Under the pieces are notes generated by a model. That model had not been told where the DNA came from, searched no databases, and saw only the letters and a program-made list of their open reading frames with translations. This document shows, in pieces, positions 31,088 to 39,965 of a DNA stretch of 64,000 bases (the first letter of the stretch is position 1; the number at the start of each line of letters is the position of its first letter). The DNA is from a virus. The DNA is taken from IMG/VR virus record IMGVR_UViG_3300028920_000071, positions 1 through 64,000 of that record. One strand, given 5' to 3'. A program made the position numbers and the translations under genes.

Positions 31088-32617
31088 ATGTACATGGGAA
31101 ACCGAACTCTCCGTAAGGCTGGAGAGCAGTTTAAATATACCGAAGACCAAATTCAAGAATATATTAAATGTAAAAAAGATATAATTTATTTTGCTGAAAA
31201 ATATTTTTATATTGTTACCATTGATAGAGGTAAACATTTAATTGAACTTTATGATTTTCAAAAGAAAATTCTTAAAGCCTGCCTAGAAACACCAGAAGAA
31301 AAACAACACATTATTTGTAAGATCGCTAGACAATATGGTAAGACAACCATATTTTCTATTTTTATGTTGCATTATATTTTATTTAATAAAGATAAATTTG
31401 TTGCTGTACTTGCTCACCAAGAAAAACTAGCAATAGAAATTCTGGATAGAATTAAATTTGGTTTTAAGAATTTACCATTGTGGCTTCAAGTTGGTGTAAT
31501 TGATGGGGGTTGGAACCAGAAATCTATAACATTAGAAAACGGTTCAAAAGTTTATGCATTTGCAACTGGTTCTGAATCAGTAACTGGTTTTACAGTTAAC
31601 TTACTTTATCTTGATGAGTTTGCAAAAGTTCCACCTCACGTTGCCGAAGAATTCATAGCATCAACTTATCCTGTTATATCTTCTGGTAAAACTTCAAAGA
31701 TAATAATGGTATCAACACCTAAGGGCATGAACCATTTTTATGAATTCTGGTCATCGGCAATGAGAAGAAAAAACAACTTCTATCCAATTAGAGTTGGTTG
31801 GTGGGAAATTCCGGGTCGAGATGAAGAGTGGAAAAGAAAGACTATTTCTGATATTGGACAAAAACGATTTGACCAAGAATATAGTTGTAAATTCTTGGGT
31901 TCATCATCAACACTTATTGATTCGGATATTCTTGAAAGAATTGATCCTAAACAACCAGTTACAACAAAGTGGACTAACTTATTCTTAATTTATGAATTAC
32001 CTGTAAAAGAAGCATTATATATTCTTGGTATAGATTGTGCCAAAGGAACCAAGAATGATTATTCAGTTATTCAGGTTTTAAGAATTTATAATGAACATGA
32101 AATAAAACAAGTTGCGGTATATAGAAATAATGATATTGCTCCACATGATTTTTCCCAAATATGTATATCAATTTCAGATTATTATAATGAAGCTCAAATG
32201 ATGATAGAAAACAATGACATAGGGCAATCCCTTTGTGATACTATATGGTACGAATATGAATGTGACAGAATTGTAAATGTTGACCCTAAAGGACTGGGAA
32301 TTAGAAGCACAAGAAAAACCAAACTTAAGGCTAATGTAAATTTAAAAGAATATATGGAAAGAGAATGGTTGGAAATTGTAGATCAACAAACTGTTTATGA
32401 ATTGAGCCGATATGAAGAAGTTAGACCAAATGTTTTTAAATGTGGAAACCAAGAAAACGATGATACTGTGACTTCTATGTTATGGGCTCTATATTTCGTA
32501 ATAACAGACTATTATGAAGGAAAATCGACAGATATTAGGAAAATAGATGATAAATATAAGGTAGAGAATGCAGACGATGAAGATGATGAAGATGGCCCTG
32601 TATTTATATTTGAATAA
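31088..32617 (+). CDS. 17: large terminase subunit gp17
   Basis: This 509-residue, two-domain packaging motor has ATPase Walker A A-R-Q-Y-G-K-T at 80-86 and Walker B L-L-Y-L-D-E-F at 172-178. The coupling motif V-S-T-P-K-G-M-N-H-F is near 208-217. The RNase H-fold nuclease starts at G-I-D-C-A-K-G (catalytic Asp316), with acidic residues further on in E-N-N-D and N-D-D-T. It pumps DNA into the prohead through gp20 and cuts the concatemer. It is 100 residues shorter than T4 gp17 (610), mostly at the ends. Confidence 0.95.
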   Translation: MYMGNRTLRKAGEQFKYTEDQIQEYIKCKKDIIYFAEKYFYIVTIDRGKHLIELYDFQKKILKACLETPEEKQHIICKIARQYGKTTIFSIFMLHYILFNKDKFVAVLAHQEKLAIEILDRIKFGFKNLPLWLQVGVIDGGWNQKSITLENGSKVYAFATGSESVTGFTVNLLYLDEFAKVPPHVAEEFIASTYPVISSGKTSKIIMVSTPKGMNHFYEFWSSAMRRKNNFYPIRVGWWEIPGRDEEWKRKTISDIGQKRFDQEYSCKFLGSSSTLIDSDILERIDPKQPVTTKWTNLFLIYELPVKEALYILGIDCAKGTKNDYSVIQVLRIYNEHEIKQVAVYRNNDIAPHDFSQICISISDYYNEAQMMIENNDIGQSLCDTIWYEYECDRIVNVDPKGLGIRSTRKTKLKANVNLKEYMEREWLEIVDQQTVYELSRYEEVRPNVFKCGNQENDDTVTSMLWALYFVITDYYEGKSTDIRKIDDKYKVENADDEDDEDGPVFIFE

Positions 32618-32620
32618 AAT

Positions 32621-32652
32621 AATAAATATAGTTAGTGATAATATTATAAATA
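32621..32652 (+). promoter_or_regulatory. two late-type boxes upstream of gp18
   Basis: AATAAATA (32621-32628) and an exact TATAAATA (32645-32652) lie in the 100-base gap before the sheath gene at 32718. Sheath and tube are needed in large amounts, so strong late initiation here is expected. Confidence 0.6.
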
Positions 32653-32717
32653 TTAGTGGATAAGTAGATTATATAGCTTTAGCTTAAAGAGAGAAATAAA
32701 TTTAGAGGAGGTCAATA

Positions 32718-34598
32718 ATGCCAAGAGTATATTCAACACCTGGAGTTTATCGCGAAGAAATCGACGTATCAGAGATTTTAGTACCAGCCGGTATTTCTAA
32801 TGGTGGAATAGTTATAAATTCCGACAAAGGACCTGTAAATAGACCAGTTTTAGTTACAAATGATAAAGAATTTATAGATGTATTTGGTGAAACATATTTT
32901 GTTAGTGGAGCAACTTTAACTAGCCCATTAAACGGTGCCGCTATTAAAGCTTTTTATCCGGAGTACGGATACGGTTCATACGCTGCTCTTGAGTTTTTAA
33001 AGGAATCAAGTGTTTTGTATGTTGTTAGAAATATTAATGACGGCGACTCATACGCTGGTTTAACTGTTGAACCAGATCAAAGCACAGCAGTTTCTTCAAT
33101 AGCAGGATCTTCCGCACTTTATTCAACTAGTTTTAGTGGTATTCCAGCTTCAACAACAACGACTCCAGATAAAGTAGACAGAATTCAGAACATAGACTCT
33201 TACGCAACAGGAGTTACAAGTGAGGCTTTATTAGTTGGAGCACTAGCTCCAGATAGCGATGGTAATAACATTGCTGTAACTGTTGAATTGTATAACTCAG
33301 CTTGTGATTGGGCTAATGCATATGATAACTATACATCAGCTATAGCTGCCTCGGCTCATACAATAGCATCACAAGTATTTAAACTTAATGTTTTTAAGAA
33401 AGCATCAACAGCTAGTTGGACTGATTTTGAATCATTGAGTGCTGATGATACTGTTGGAGCAGAAAGACTTAGAATTACACCTGTAGAATCTTTTTATGGA
33501 ACAACGGAACCTCTTTTAGATGGTAATAAAAACCAGCTATATATTGAAGATGTTGTTAATGGAAATTCAGATTATATTTATGTTAAGGCACCGGGTGGAA
33601 CATTTTCGGTTACAGGAAACGGAATGGCTGAGACTAATCGTCCTGTAAGAAGGGATTCCAATGATCTAGAATATGTTAATTATTATAGATTGTTTCAACT
33701 TGCTGGTGGAGATTCTAATGTTCCTGCTAATGCCGGTCTGGGATCTGACCAGGTAATTTCATATGCATTGTTTGAAAATAGAGAAAATGCAGCTATCGGA
33801 ATTCTTATTGCACCAACATGGAATACAAATGTTAAACAAGAAGTTGCAAGAATAGCAGCTTCGAGGGCTGATTGTATTGCAGTTGCTCAGGTTGCAGATC
33901 CAACTAAAGAAGATAATGCGGCTGCTATTTATAATGAGGAAGCATATGGATACTTAAACCCATCTTATATGGCACTTTATTGTGGTTGGTCAAAAGCATA
34001 CGACAAATACAATGACAGATTTGTTTATCTGCCAAACGCAGTTTATGGAGCAATGTTATTTGCAAGAGTTGATAATATTGCAAATCCTTGGGATGCACCT
34101 GCTGGTATCAACAGAGCAACACTTCAAGTATTTGATCAGAGAAGAATATTAACATTTGATGAAATAGGTCAAATATATGATAAGAATATTAACTCAATAA
34201 GATTTATTCCTGGTACTGGTTTTGTCATGTGGGGTCAGAAAACTGCACAGTTAAAGAAATCAGCATTGGATAGAATCAATGTTAGAAGAAACTTACTTTA
34301 CATTGAAAATAATGTAGAAGCAAGTCTTGTTCAGTTTATTTTCGAAAATAATACCGTTAGAACAAGAGCTAGAGTATTTTCATTAATTGATCCTTTCTTA
34401 GCACAAGTTAAAGCCGGTGGTGGATTGACTGATTATAAATTAGTTGTTGACGAAACAAATAATACTGCTGATATTATTGATGCAAATCAAATGAATGTCG
34501 ATATTTATGTTCAACCAACAAGAGCAATAGAATTTATACAGTTGAGAACAATTATAACAAGAACAGGTATTAGCTTTGAAGAAGTAGCTATAGCTTAA
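32718..34598 (+). CDS. 18: tail sheath protein gp18
   Basis: This is 626 residues, close to T4 gp18 (659). The start S-T-P-G-V-Y-R-E-E-I-D, then G-G-I-V-I-N-S-D-K-G-P-V and V-F-G-E is typical of contractile sheath subunits. The conserved C-terminal domain contains Y-I-E-N-N-V-E-A-S-L-V-Q-F-I-F-E-N-N, followed by V-D-I-Y-V-Q-P-T-R-A-I-E-F-I. The strong GAGGAGG site fits a highly expressed late gene. Subunits form the contracting outer tail cylinder around gp19. Confidence 0.95.
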   Translation: MPRVYSTPGVYREEIDVSEILVPAGISNGGIVINSDKGPVNRPVLVTNDKEFIDVFGETYFVSGATLTSPLNGAAIKAFYPEYGYGSYAALEFLKESSVLYVVRNINDGDSYAGLTVEPDQSTAVSSIAGSSALYSTSFSGIPASTTTTPDKVDRIQNIDSYATGVTSEALLVGALAPDSDGNNIAVTVELYNSACDWANAYDNYTSAIAASAHTIASQVFKLNVFKKASTASWTDFESLSADDTVGAERLRITPVESFYGTTEPLLDGNKNQLYIEDVVNGNSDYIYVKAPGGTFSVTGNGMAETNRPVRRDSNDLEYVNYYRLFQLAGGDSNVPANAGLGSDQVISYALFENRENAAIGILIAPTWNTNVKQEVARIAASRADCIAVAQVADPTKEDNAAAIYNEEAYGYLNPSYMALYCGWSKAYDKYNDRFVYLPNAVYGAMLFARVDNIANPWDAPAGINRATLQVFDQRRILTFDEIGQIYDKNINSIRFIPGTGFVMWGQKTAQLKKSALDRINVRRNLLYIENNVEASLVQFIFENNTVRTRARVFSLIDPFLAQVKAGGGLTDYKLVVDETNNTADIIDANQMNVDIYVQPTRAIEFIQLRTIITRTGISFEEVAIA

Positions 34599-34609
34599 AA
34601 ATAAAAATA

Positions 34610-34673
34610 TAAAAGAAGGACAGCGTAGGCATACGTTTCCCGAAACCCTAAAGAGTAGGGATTACTTCTTTTA
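34610..34673 (+). promoter_or_regulatory. three-way-junction RNA element upstream of GIY-YIG gene
   Basis: The outer stem TAAAAGAAG (34610-34618) pairs with CTTCTTTTA (34665-34673). Inside are hairpins CGTA/TACG (34624-34635) and CCCTA/TAGGG (34646-34660), separated by TTTCCCGAAA. CCCTAAA (34646-34652) is also complementary to TTTAGGG (34685-34691) in the ribosome-binding region of the endonuclease, so alternative folds could hide or expose that start. I do not recognise a named riboswitch. Confidence 0.45.
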
Positions 34674-34700
34674 AATTAAAACCTTTTAGGGGGGTTAAAG

Positions 34701-35360
34701 ATGATTTATAAGGTAACTAATTTAATTAATAATAAATGTTATATTGGTCAGACTATACAAAGATTAAAAGTAAGAAAAAGAAGACATATTAATGATACGT
34801 TAAAAGAATCTAATTTAAAATTTCATAGAGCTTTAAGAAAATATGGTTTAAATAATTTTAAATGGGAAATTATAAACGAAGAAAATGATAGAGATAAATT
34901 AAACGATTTAGAAAAATATTATATTAAATTTTTTGATTGTAAAAATAATGGATATAATTCAACAGATGGTGGAGATAGTTCTAATATAAAAGAGACTTTT
35001 TGGAATAAAGCTACAAAAAAACAAAGAAAACAACATTCTATAAATATAAGTAAAGCTAAAAAAGGAAAATCACAAACTGAAGATTATAAAAAACAAAAAA
35101 GTAAACAATGGTTTGAATATTGGAATGATGAAAATAATAGAAAAGAAAGAAGTATAAAATATAGTGGTAAAGGTAATTCAAACTCAAAATATTATTATAA
35201 AATTTATAAGGATGACGTTTTAATTTTTAATACATATAATTTAAGAGAATTTTGTAATTTGAATAATTTTCCATTATCATATGTTAAAAGTTGTATTAGA
35301 GAAGATGGAATATATAAAAATTACAAAATAATTAGAAATAATTATAAAAAGGAGAAATAA
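34701..35360 (+). CDS. GIY-YIG homing endonuclease (Seg-like)
   Basis: This is 219 residues long. The N-terminal GIY-YIG domain shows I-Y-K-V-T-N near 2-7, N-K-C-Y-I-G-Q-T at 11-18, R-K-R-R-H-I with the catalytic Arg/His region, and E-K-Y-Y-I-K near 72. Helical Lys-rich linkers and a C-terminal region resembling NUMOD/intron-encoded DNA-binding repeats follow (F-N-T-Y-N-L-R-E-F-C, then Y-K-N-Y-K-I-I). It is inserted between gp18 and gp19, and its last codons contain the AAGGAG of gp19. Very low GC sets it apart from both neighbours. Confidence 0.85.
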   Translation: MIYKVTNLINNKCYIGQTIQRLKVRKRRHINDTLKESNLKFHRALRKYGLNNFKWEIINEENDRDKLNDLEKYYIKFFDCKNNGYNSTDGGDSSNIKETFWNKATKKQRKQHSINISKAKKGKSQTEDYKKQKSKQWFEYWNDENNRKERSIKYSGKGNSNSKYYYKIYKDDVLIFNTYNLREFCNLNNFPLSYVKSCIREDGIYKNYKIIRNNYKKEK

Positions 35361-35942
35361 ATGGCAAGTTCAAACTTTACTATAGAAGGTCGTGCTTTCG
35401 CTGCTGGTTTCAAAGACGTACAAAGAACTTGGTTATGGGAATTAGTTATTGAAGTTCCAACATTGGCTGGAATTGATGGATATGATTCCGAAAGGTTTTT
35501 AGTACATTGTAGAAATGCTACTATTCCTGGAAGATCACAGGGTATCATCACTAGTAACTTTGGTGGTATGGTTCAGTATTTTATGGGCAAACCAACATTT
35601 GAAGGAACTTTCGCAGTAACAGTTGAAGAAACTGAAGATATGTATATTAAAAAGTTCTTAGAACAATGGCAAGAAGCAATTTTCGGAACAAGTGATAAAA
35701 CTGTCAATCAGGGTTATTCAAATGTCGCATCTATTCCAACAGGTCAGAAAAAAGGATTAGTTGCTAAAACTTGTGAATTGCAATTGTTTAAAGTTGATGG
35801 AACTGAAGCTGATAAGAAATTTAGATTTGTTAATGCCATAGTACAGTCCGTTGGTTCGGTTGCTGTTGCTTATAGTGATGAATCAGCTGTTCAGTATGCT
35901 GTTACTTTTCAGTATGATTACTATGATTTAATTGATAAATAA
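35361..35942 (+). CDS. 19: tail tube protein gp19
   Basis: This is 193 residues, nearly the T4 gp19 length (163) plus a small insertion. Typical tube features are F-L-V-H-C-R-N-A-T-I-P-G-R-S, then G-K-P-T-F-E-G-T-F-A-V-T-V and a final Y-A-V-T-F-Q-Y-D-Y-Y-D. Hexameric rings stack to form the inner conduit for DNA. It abuts the GIY-YIG gene and is followed by an intrinsic terminator. Confidence 0.92.
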   Translation: MASSNFTIEGRAFAAGFKDVQRTWLWELVIEVPTLAGIDGYDSERFLVHCRNATIPGRSQGIITSNFGGMVQYFMGKPTFEGTFAVTVEETEDMYIKKFLEQWQEAIFGTSDKTVNQGYSNVASIPTGQKKGLVAKTCELQLFKVDGTEADKKFRFVNAIVQSVGSVAVAYSDESAVQYAVTFQYDYYDLIDK

Positions 35943-35957
35943 GTTTAACATGATATA

Positions 35958-35984
35958 AAAAGAGGGATTTAAGATCCCTCTTTT
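35958..35984 (+). terminator. intrinsic terminator after gp19
   Basis: An 11-bp perfect stem (AAAAGAGGGAT with ATCCCTCTTTT) and a 5-base loop TTAAG. The A-rich 5' arm means it could also act on the opposite strand. It closes the gp18-gp19 transcription unit. Confidence 0.9.
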
Positions 35985-36027
35985 AAAATTCTTCTAATTT
36001 TTTAAGAAACACAATGGGGTTATAAAT

Positions 36028-36657
36028 ATGCCAATTGGAATTCAGAAGCTTGAATTAATGTCATATTTTAAACTTCCATCGACATTATTCGGAAAATCAG
36101 TACAAAGGTCGTATAGTTTCTATGCAACTTTTCTTGATAATCCATTTAATAAGGGTGGCAATAGAAAAGAGATAGGTCCAATGCCTGTAATTAGACCTCA
36201 TCATTTTTTGAGAGTGTCTATGCCAACTTATAGTTTTACAAAAGAGGCTTTAATTTATGGACAAGTTCCGGTTTCATTTCCCGTTCTTAATGTTGATAAT
36301 GCTAAAGAATTAACAGTATCGGTAGAACTTGAAGAAGATGAATTTGGAACTGTTGAATTTTTTATAAGTTGGTGTCAAAGAAGTATAATAGATAAAGATG
36401 GTTATTATGTAGCTCCTTTAAAGAATAGAATAGGGCATTTAGTAATTGAAATTACAGATCCTAATGGATTGCCTATTCTTTATTATTATTATAAGGATTT
36501 ATTCTTTTTAAATGTAACAGATGTATCATATTCATATGATTCTAATGATAGTATTAAAAGGAATATAACATTTGGAGTTGATAGAATTGAAACATTGTTT
36601 ACCAAATATAGTGCTATTAATGCATTACAAAAGGTAGTATTTACCGGCGGTTTCTAA
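36028..36657 (+). CDS. tail-tube-fold protein (gp54- or gp19-like)
   Basis: This is 209 residues long. The pattern H-H-F-L-R-V-S-M-P-T-Y-S-F-T, then V-P-V-S-F-P-V-L-N-V-D-N-A-K-E-L-T-V-S-V-E-L-E-E and the final S-I-K-R-N-I-T-F-G resembles tail tube proteins and the tube-like domain of T4 gp54. It could start the tube on the baseplate or be a second tube subunit. It lies between gp19 and baseplate genes, with a weak Shine-Dalgarno (GGGG). Confidence 0.6.
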   Translation: MPIGIQKLELMSYFKLPSTLFGKSVQRSYSFYATFLDNPFNKGGNRKEIGPMPVIRPHHFLRVSMPTYSFTKEALIYGQVPVSFPVLNVDNAKELTVSVELEEDEFGTVEFFISWCQRSIIDKDGYYVAPLKNRIGHLVIEITDPNGLPILYYYYKDLFFLNVTDVSYSYDSNDSIKRNITFGVDRIETLFTKYSAINALQKVVFTGGF

Positions 36658-36708
36658 TATTATAATTTTTTATATATTTTATTTAAACATTATTGAAAGG
36701 AAGTTTTT

Positions 36709-37608
36709 ATGAATATTGAAGATGTAAGTGATCAGGAATTGAAACAAGCAATATCTGGTTCGAAAAAACCAACAGCAATTAGCAAAGACGAACAAGATGA
36801 AGTTGTAAGGCAATCAATCGCGGCTATGGAAAAGAAAACTGTAGCACGAGCCGCCGAGCAAAATCCTATGATTATGCCTGAAGATAAATCAAATTATTGG
36901 GTTATAGATAATATTCCATCAAGATATATGTTATATCCTGAAGGTACAAAAATTTATGGAAGACCGCTGAAGGTTTTAGAAATTAAAAAATTGTCATCTA
37001 TAAATGAATCAAATGCCGACTATGTTATTAATGAAGTATTGCGTAAGACTATTAAAGGTATTAATATAGACGATTTATATGTTTCGGATAAACTATTTAT
37101 AGTTTTCTGGCTTAGAGCTAATACATATAGAGAAACTGGATATGTTGTTGATTTTTCATGTACAAAATGTGACTCAGAGTCGCAGTATCATTTTGAAATA
37201 GATAATTTGGATGTGCAGTATCTTGATGAAGAATATGATCCAGAAAAACTTATTCCATTAAAAAGTGGAGAGAAAGTTAAAATTAACTTTTTAACTGTTA
37301 AGGATAATTTAAAAATCGAAAGATTTAAGGAAATGAATACAAAATTATTAGGTGAAATTGATAATGAAATTGTTAATATTGCTGAAATGATTAAAGAAGT
37401 TGATGGTAAAAAATTAAATTTACTTGAGAAATATAGGTTTGTTATTGATATGGATCCAGGAGATTTTTCCTTTATTACTAATTATATTGAGAAAAATGGA
37501 ATGGGAATTAAGCCTTATATGAATGTAAAATGTAATAATTGTGGAGGTACAGCCCCTGTGGGGATTACGTTTCTCCCCTCTTTCTTATTTCCCAATTTTA
37601 AGTCTTAA
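36709..37608 (+). CDS. 26: baseplate protein, T4_baseplate (gp26-like) family with zinc-finger Cys
   Basis: This is 299 residues long. The core I-P-S-R-Y-M-L-Y-P-E-G-T-K-I-Y-G-R-P-L-K (about 70-89), L-F-I-V-F-W-L-R-A-N-T-Y-R-E-T-G-Y, and paired Cys (C-T-K-C near 151-154; C-N-N-C near 282-285) is typical of the T4-like baseplate family represented by gp26. Its role is in assembling the baseplate hub. The long, charged N-terminus (first 60 residues) is extra. Its end overlaps the next frame by 68 bases, with a possible frameshift link. Confidence 0.75.
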   Translation: MNIEDVSDQELKQAISGSKKPTAISKDEQDEVVRQSIAAMEKKTVARAAEQNPMIMPEDKSNYWVIDNIPSRYMLYPEGTKIYGRPLKVLEIKKLSSINESNADYVINEVLRKTIKGINIDDLYVSDKLFIVFWLRANTYRETGYVVDFSCTKCDSESQYHFEIDNLDVQYLDEEYDPEKLIPLKSGEKVKINFLTVKDNLKIERFKEMNTKLLGEIDNEIVNIAEMIKEVDGKKLNLLEKYRFVIDMDPGDFSFITNYIEKNGMGIKPYMNVKCNNCGGTAPVGITFLPSFLFPNFKS

Positions 37609-37834
37609 AGAAATCCTTGAACTTGAATTTCAGATTTCGTACATTATGAAGATTCCTTTTGGTCAAACTTTTGACCAATTGGAATTCTTTGAATTCCTTT
37701 GGCTCTACGAAAGACTAGTAAAAGAGAAACAAAAGGAGAATGAAAATATAAATAGTACTAGTAGCCTAAATATAGGCGCTGGCGAGCAAAAAGATGCAGC
37801 TGCCGAAATGTTAAGATCAGAGGGATTAATGTAA
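37541..37834 (+). CDS. 51: gp51-like hub assembly protein, possibly made by frameshifting
   Basis: The frame is open from 37526 and reads, after the gp26-like stop, L-K-E-I-L-E-L-E-F-Q-I-S-Y-I-M, then F-F-E-F-L-W-L-Y-E-R-L-V-K-E-K-Q-K-E-N. This pattern fits the small gp51-type hub assembly proteins that follow gp26-like genes. The only initiator upstream of the conserved part is GTG at 37541, without a ribosome binding site, so either a +1 shift from the gp26-like frame or a weak GTG/internal ATG (37646) is used. The C-terminal 25 residues are a disordered Ser/Ala/Glu tail. Confidence 0.6.
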   Translation: MEVQPLWGLRFSPLSYFPILSLKEILELEFQISYIMKIPFGQTFDQLEFFEFLWLYERLVKEKQKENENINSTSSLNIGAGEQKDAAAEMLRSEGLM

Positions 37835-37835
37835 T

Positions 37836-39947
37836 ATGTTAAAAACCAAAGACAAAACAGAAAATACACAAACTTCGACTTTCCTTACTATTAAACAACT
37901 TTTAAAATCTAGGGATGCTAAAAGCACAGGACCTCTATCTAAATTTGGAGATAAAAAGGTTCTTGATACATTTAGTTTATTAAATAAAAATATTTCAGAT
38001 TTAAATAAATTTATTAAAAATCTTGGAAGTCTAAATCAAAAGAAAAAACCAGAAGTTGTTAAGAAAAAGAATTATGATGCGTTGATGCTTAAAGAAATAA
38101 AACAACTTAGCGAGATGGAAAAAGATAATCAAAAGAGTTTTAAAAAATTATCTGAAAGTTTAAGTTTTCTAAAAATATTTGATATTGGTAAATGGCTAGC
38201 CGTTGGTGCTGGTGCATTGTGGATGTTAACAACTTCCAATAAATTTATTGCACCTATTAGAGAAAAGATTTTTGAGTTTACAGGTAAGATATGGGAATGG
38301 ATGCAACCAGGACTCATAACTATAAAAGATAAGTTTACGGGTTGGATAATGGATGATATGTTACCAGCTATTGGTAAAGCTTTAGTTATGAACATGAATT
38401 CCGCTATTCCAAAGGCATTGTTTAAATATGGAAATATTACAAAAGCTATAGGTGGTGTTTTTCAAAAATCATTTAAAATTTTAGCAAACCCAGCAGGATG
38501 GTTGCTTAAATCTTTTGGTTCTATATTTGGTAAAATTGCAGGAAAAGCCGGACTAAAAGCAGGCGGAAAAGCTATTGGAAAAGGAGTGTCAAAAACAGCG
38601 GCTAAAAAGATACCAGTAGTTGGTGCTATTATAGGTTTAGTTTTTGGTATTCAGCGTTTTATGAAAGGTGATGTTATTGGTGGATTAATGGAAGTTGGAT
38701 CGGGTATTGCTTCAATCTTTCCTGGTGTTGGTACTGCTATTAGTATTGCTATTGATGGCGCATTGATTTTTAGAGATTTAAAAGGTGGTAAAGCGCTTGA
38801 TAAAAAAATTCAAGATAAAGCATTATCAGCTACTAAATGGTCGCTTGATAAATTAAAGAAAGTACCAGGAATTGGACTTTTTGTTGGTATTTGGGATGGT
38901 ATTAAAAAAGTTACATCTGGTAAAAAGATGGCTGGACTTAAAGCAATAGGTAATGCGCTTCTTGGTGCTTTTCCTGGTGGCGCAGCTGCTAAAATTTTAG
39001 GTAAAACATGGGGATTTATTAGTAATTTTGCAAAAGATATAGGAGAAGAATCAACTTCTCCTCCAGTTAGTACTAGTGGAGTAGACGCTGTAACTGGAGC
39101 CGCGTCTTTCACATCTCCTAGAATAACAGGTCGGGAATCCATTCAAGAAATGATAAAAAGGAACGAGGGATTAAGATTAAAAGCTTATCAAGATACATCA
39201 AAAGGTTATTCTATAGGATATGGACATTTTGTTGCTGGCAAATCTTTAAAAGGCAAAACAATAACGGAAAAAGAAGCAGATAGATTATTCCAAGAAGATT
39301 ATAATAAAGTGGTTGGTAATATAAGAAATAATTTTGGACCTAATCCTCCACGAAGTTTTCAAAAATTAGATGCAAATGCAAAAGCTGCGGTTATAGATTT
39401 AACGTATAATATGGGTCCCGGATGGTTTACTAGAGGTAGCGGAAAATATTGGGGTAATTTGGTTACAGCTATTACAGGTGGAGATAAAGAGGGAATAAAA
39501 GAAGCAATAGGAAAAAGTTTATATGCAAAACAAGTTGGAAGAAGAGCTTCTCAAAATATAGCTTTATTAACAGGTGAATCAGTTGATCCATCTCAATTCA
39601 AAAGGGGAATGGGAGATATAATTGGTGATATTGCTGGTGGCACAGTGGATAAAACTGGTGGATTACTTAGTGGTGGTTTAGATGCATCAATAAGAGGTAT
39701 GGTTAAAGCAAGAAAGTGGTTAATTGAAAGAACTCCGGGTATAGATAAAGAATCTAGATTAAAAAATCTACCACAAGAGTATTTAAAAGAACCAGAAAAG
39801 AAAGAAGAAAAGACACAAGAAGTTAAAATTGCAGATACATCTATTGAAAATTTATCAAAGGCTTTTGTTGCTGAATTAGATAGAAATAGAAGAGCTAAAG
39901 AAGGATCTCCTAGAAAACCTTCAATGGGTGCTAGTGGTTCTTTTTAA
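37836..39947 (+). CDS. tape-measure/hub protein (gp29 position) with GH24 lysozyme domain
   Basis: This is 703 residues long. The N-terminal 115 residues are helical. Hydrophobic segments (about 118-135, 253-275 and 283-315) rich in Gly/Ala resemble tape-measure transmembrane regions. Residues about 430-585 are a T4-type lysozyme: N-E-G-L-R-L-K-A-Y-Q-D with catalytic Glu near 443, then S-I-G-Y-G-H, and later D-L-T-Y-N-M-G. It cleaves peptidoglycan during entry. The gene is at the T4 gp29 position (before gp48). In T4 the lysozyme is part of gp5, whereas the gp5-like protein here lacks it. Confidence 0.78.
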   Translation: MLKTKDKTENTQTSTFLTIKQLLKSRDAKSTGPLSKFGDKKVLDTFSLLNKNISDLNKFIKNLGSLNQKKKPEVVKKKNYDALMLKEIKQLSEMEKDNQKSFKKLSESLSFLKIFDIGKWLAVGAGALWMLTTSNKFIAPIREKIFEFTGKIWEWMQPGLITIKDKFTGWIMDDMLPAIGKALVMNMNSAIPKALFKYGNITKAIGGVFQKSFKILANPAGWLLKSFGSIFGKIAGKAGLKAGGKAIGKGVSKTAAKKIPVVGAIIGLVFGIQRFMKGDVIGGLMEVGSGIASIFPGVGTAISIAIDGALIFRDLKGGKALDKKIQDKALSATKWSLDKLKKVPGIGLFVGIWDGIKKVTSGKKMAGLKAIGNALLGAFPGGAAAKILGKTWGFISNFAKDIGEESTSPPVSTSGVDAVTGAASFTSPRITGRESIQEMIKRNEGLRLKAYQDTSKGYSIGYGHFVAGKSLKGKTITEKEADRLFQEDYNKVVGNIRNNFGPNPPRSFQKLDANAKAAVIDLTYNMGPGWFTRGSGKYWGNLVTAITGGDKEGIKEAIGKSLYAKQVGRRASQNIALLTGESVDPSQFKRGMGDIIGDIAGGTVDKTGGLLSGGLDASIRGMVKARKWLIERTPGIDKESRLKNLPQEYLKEPEKKEEKTQEVKIADTSIENLSKAFVAELDRNRRAKEGSPRKPSMGASGSF

Positions 39948-39965
39948 TTAACATAAGGAATAATT

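Noticed and set aside
34610-34673. Self-cleaving ribozyme (hammerhead) or named riboswitch
   Set aside because: No CUGAUGA or other core of a ribozyme class I know; only a three-way junction can be drawn, so it is reported as an unclassified element.
15306-35360. Group I introns hosting the endonucleases
   Set aside because: Flanking genes are uninterrupted and spacers are too short for an intron core; the endonucleases are free-standing.
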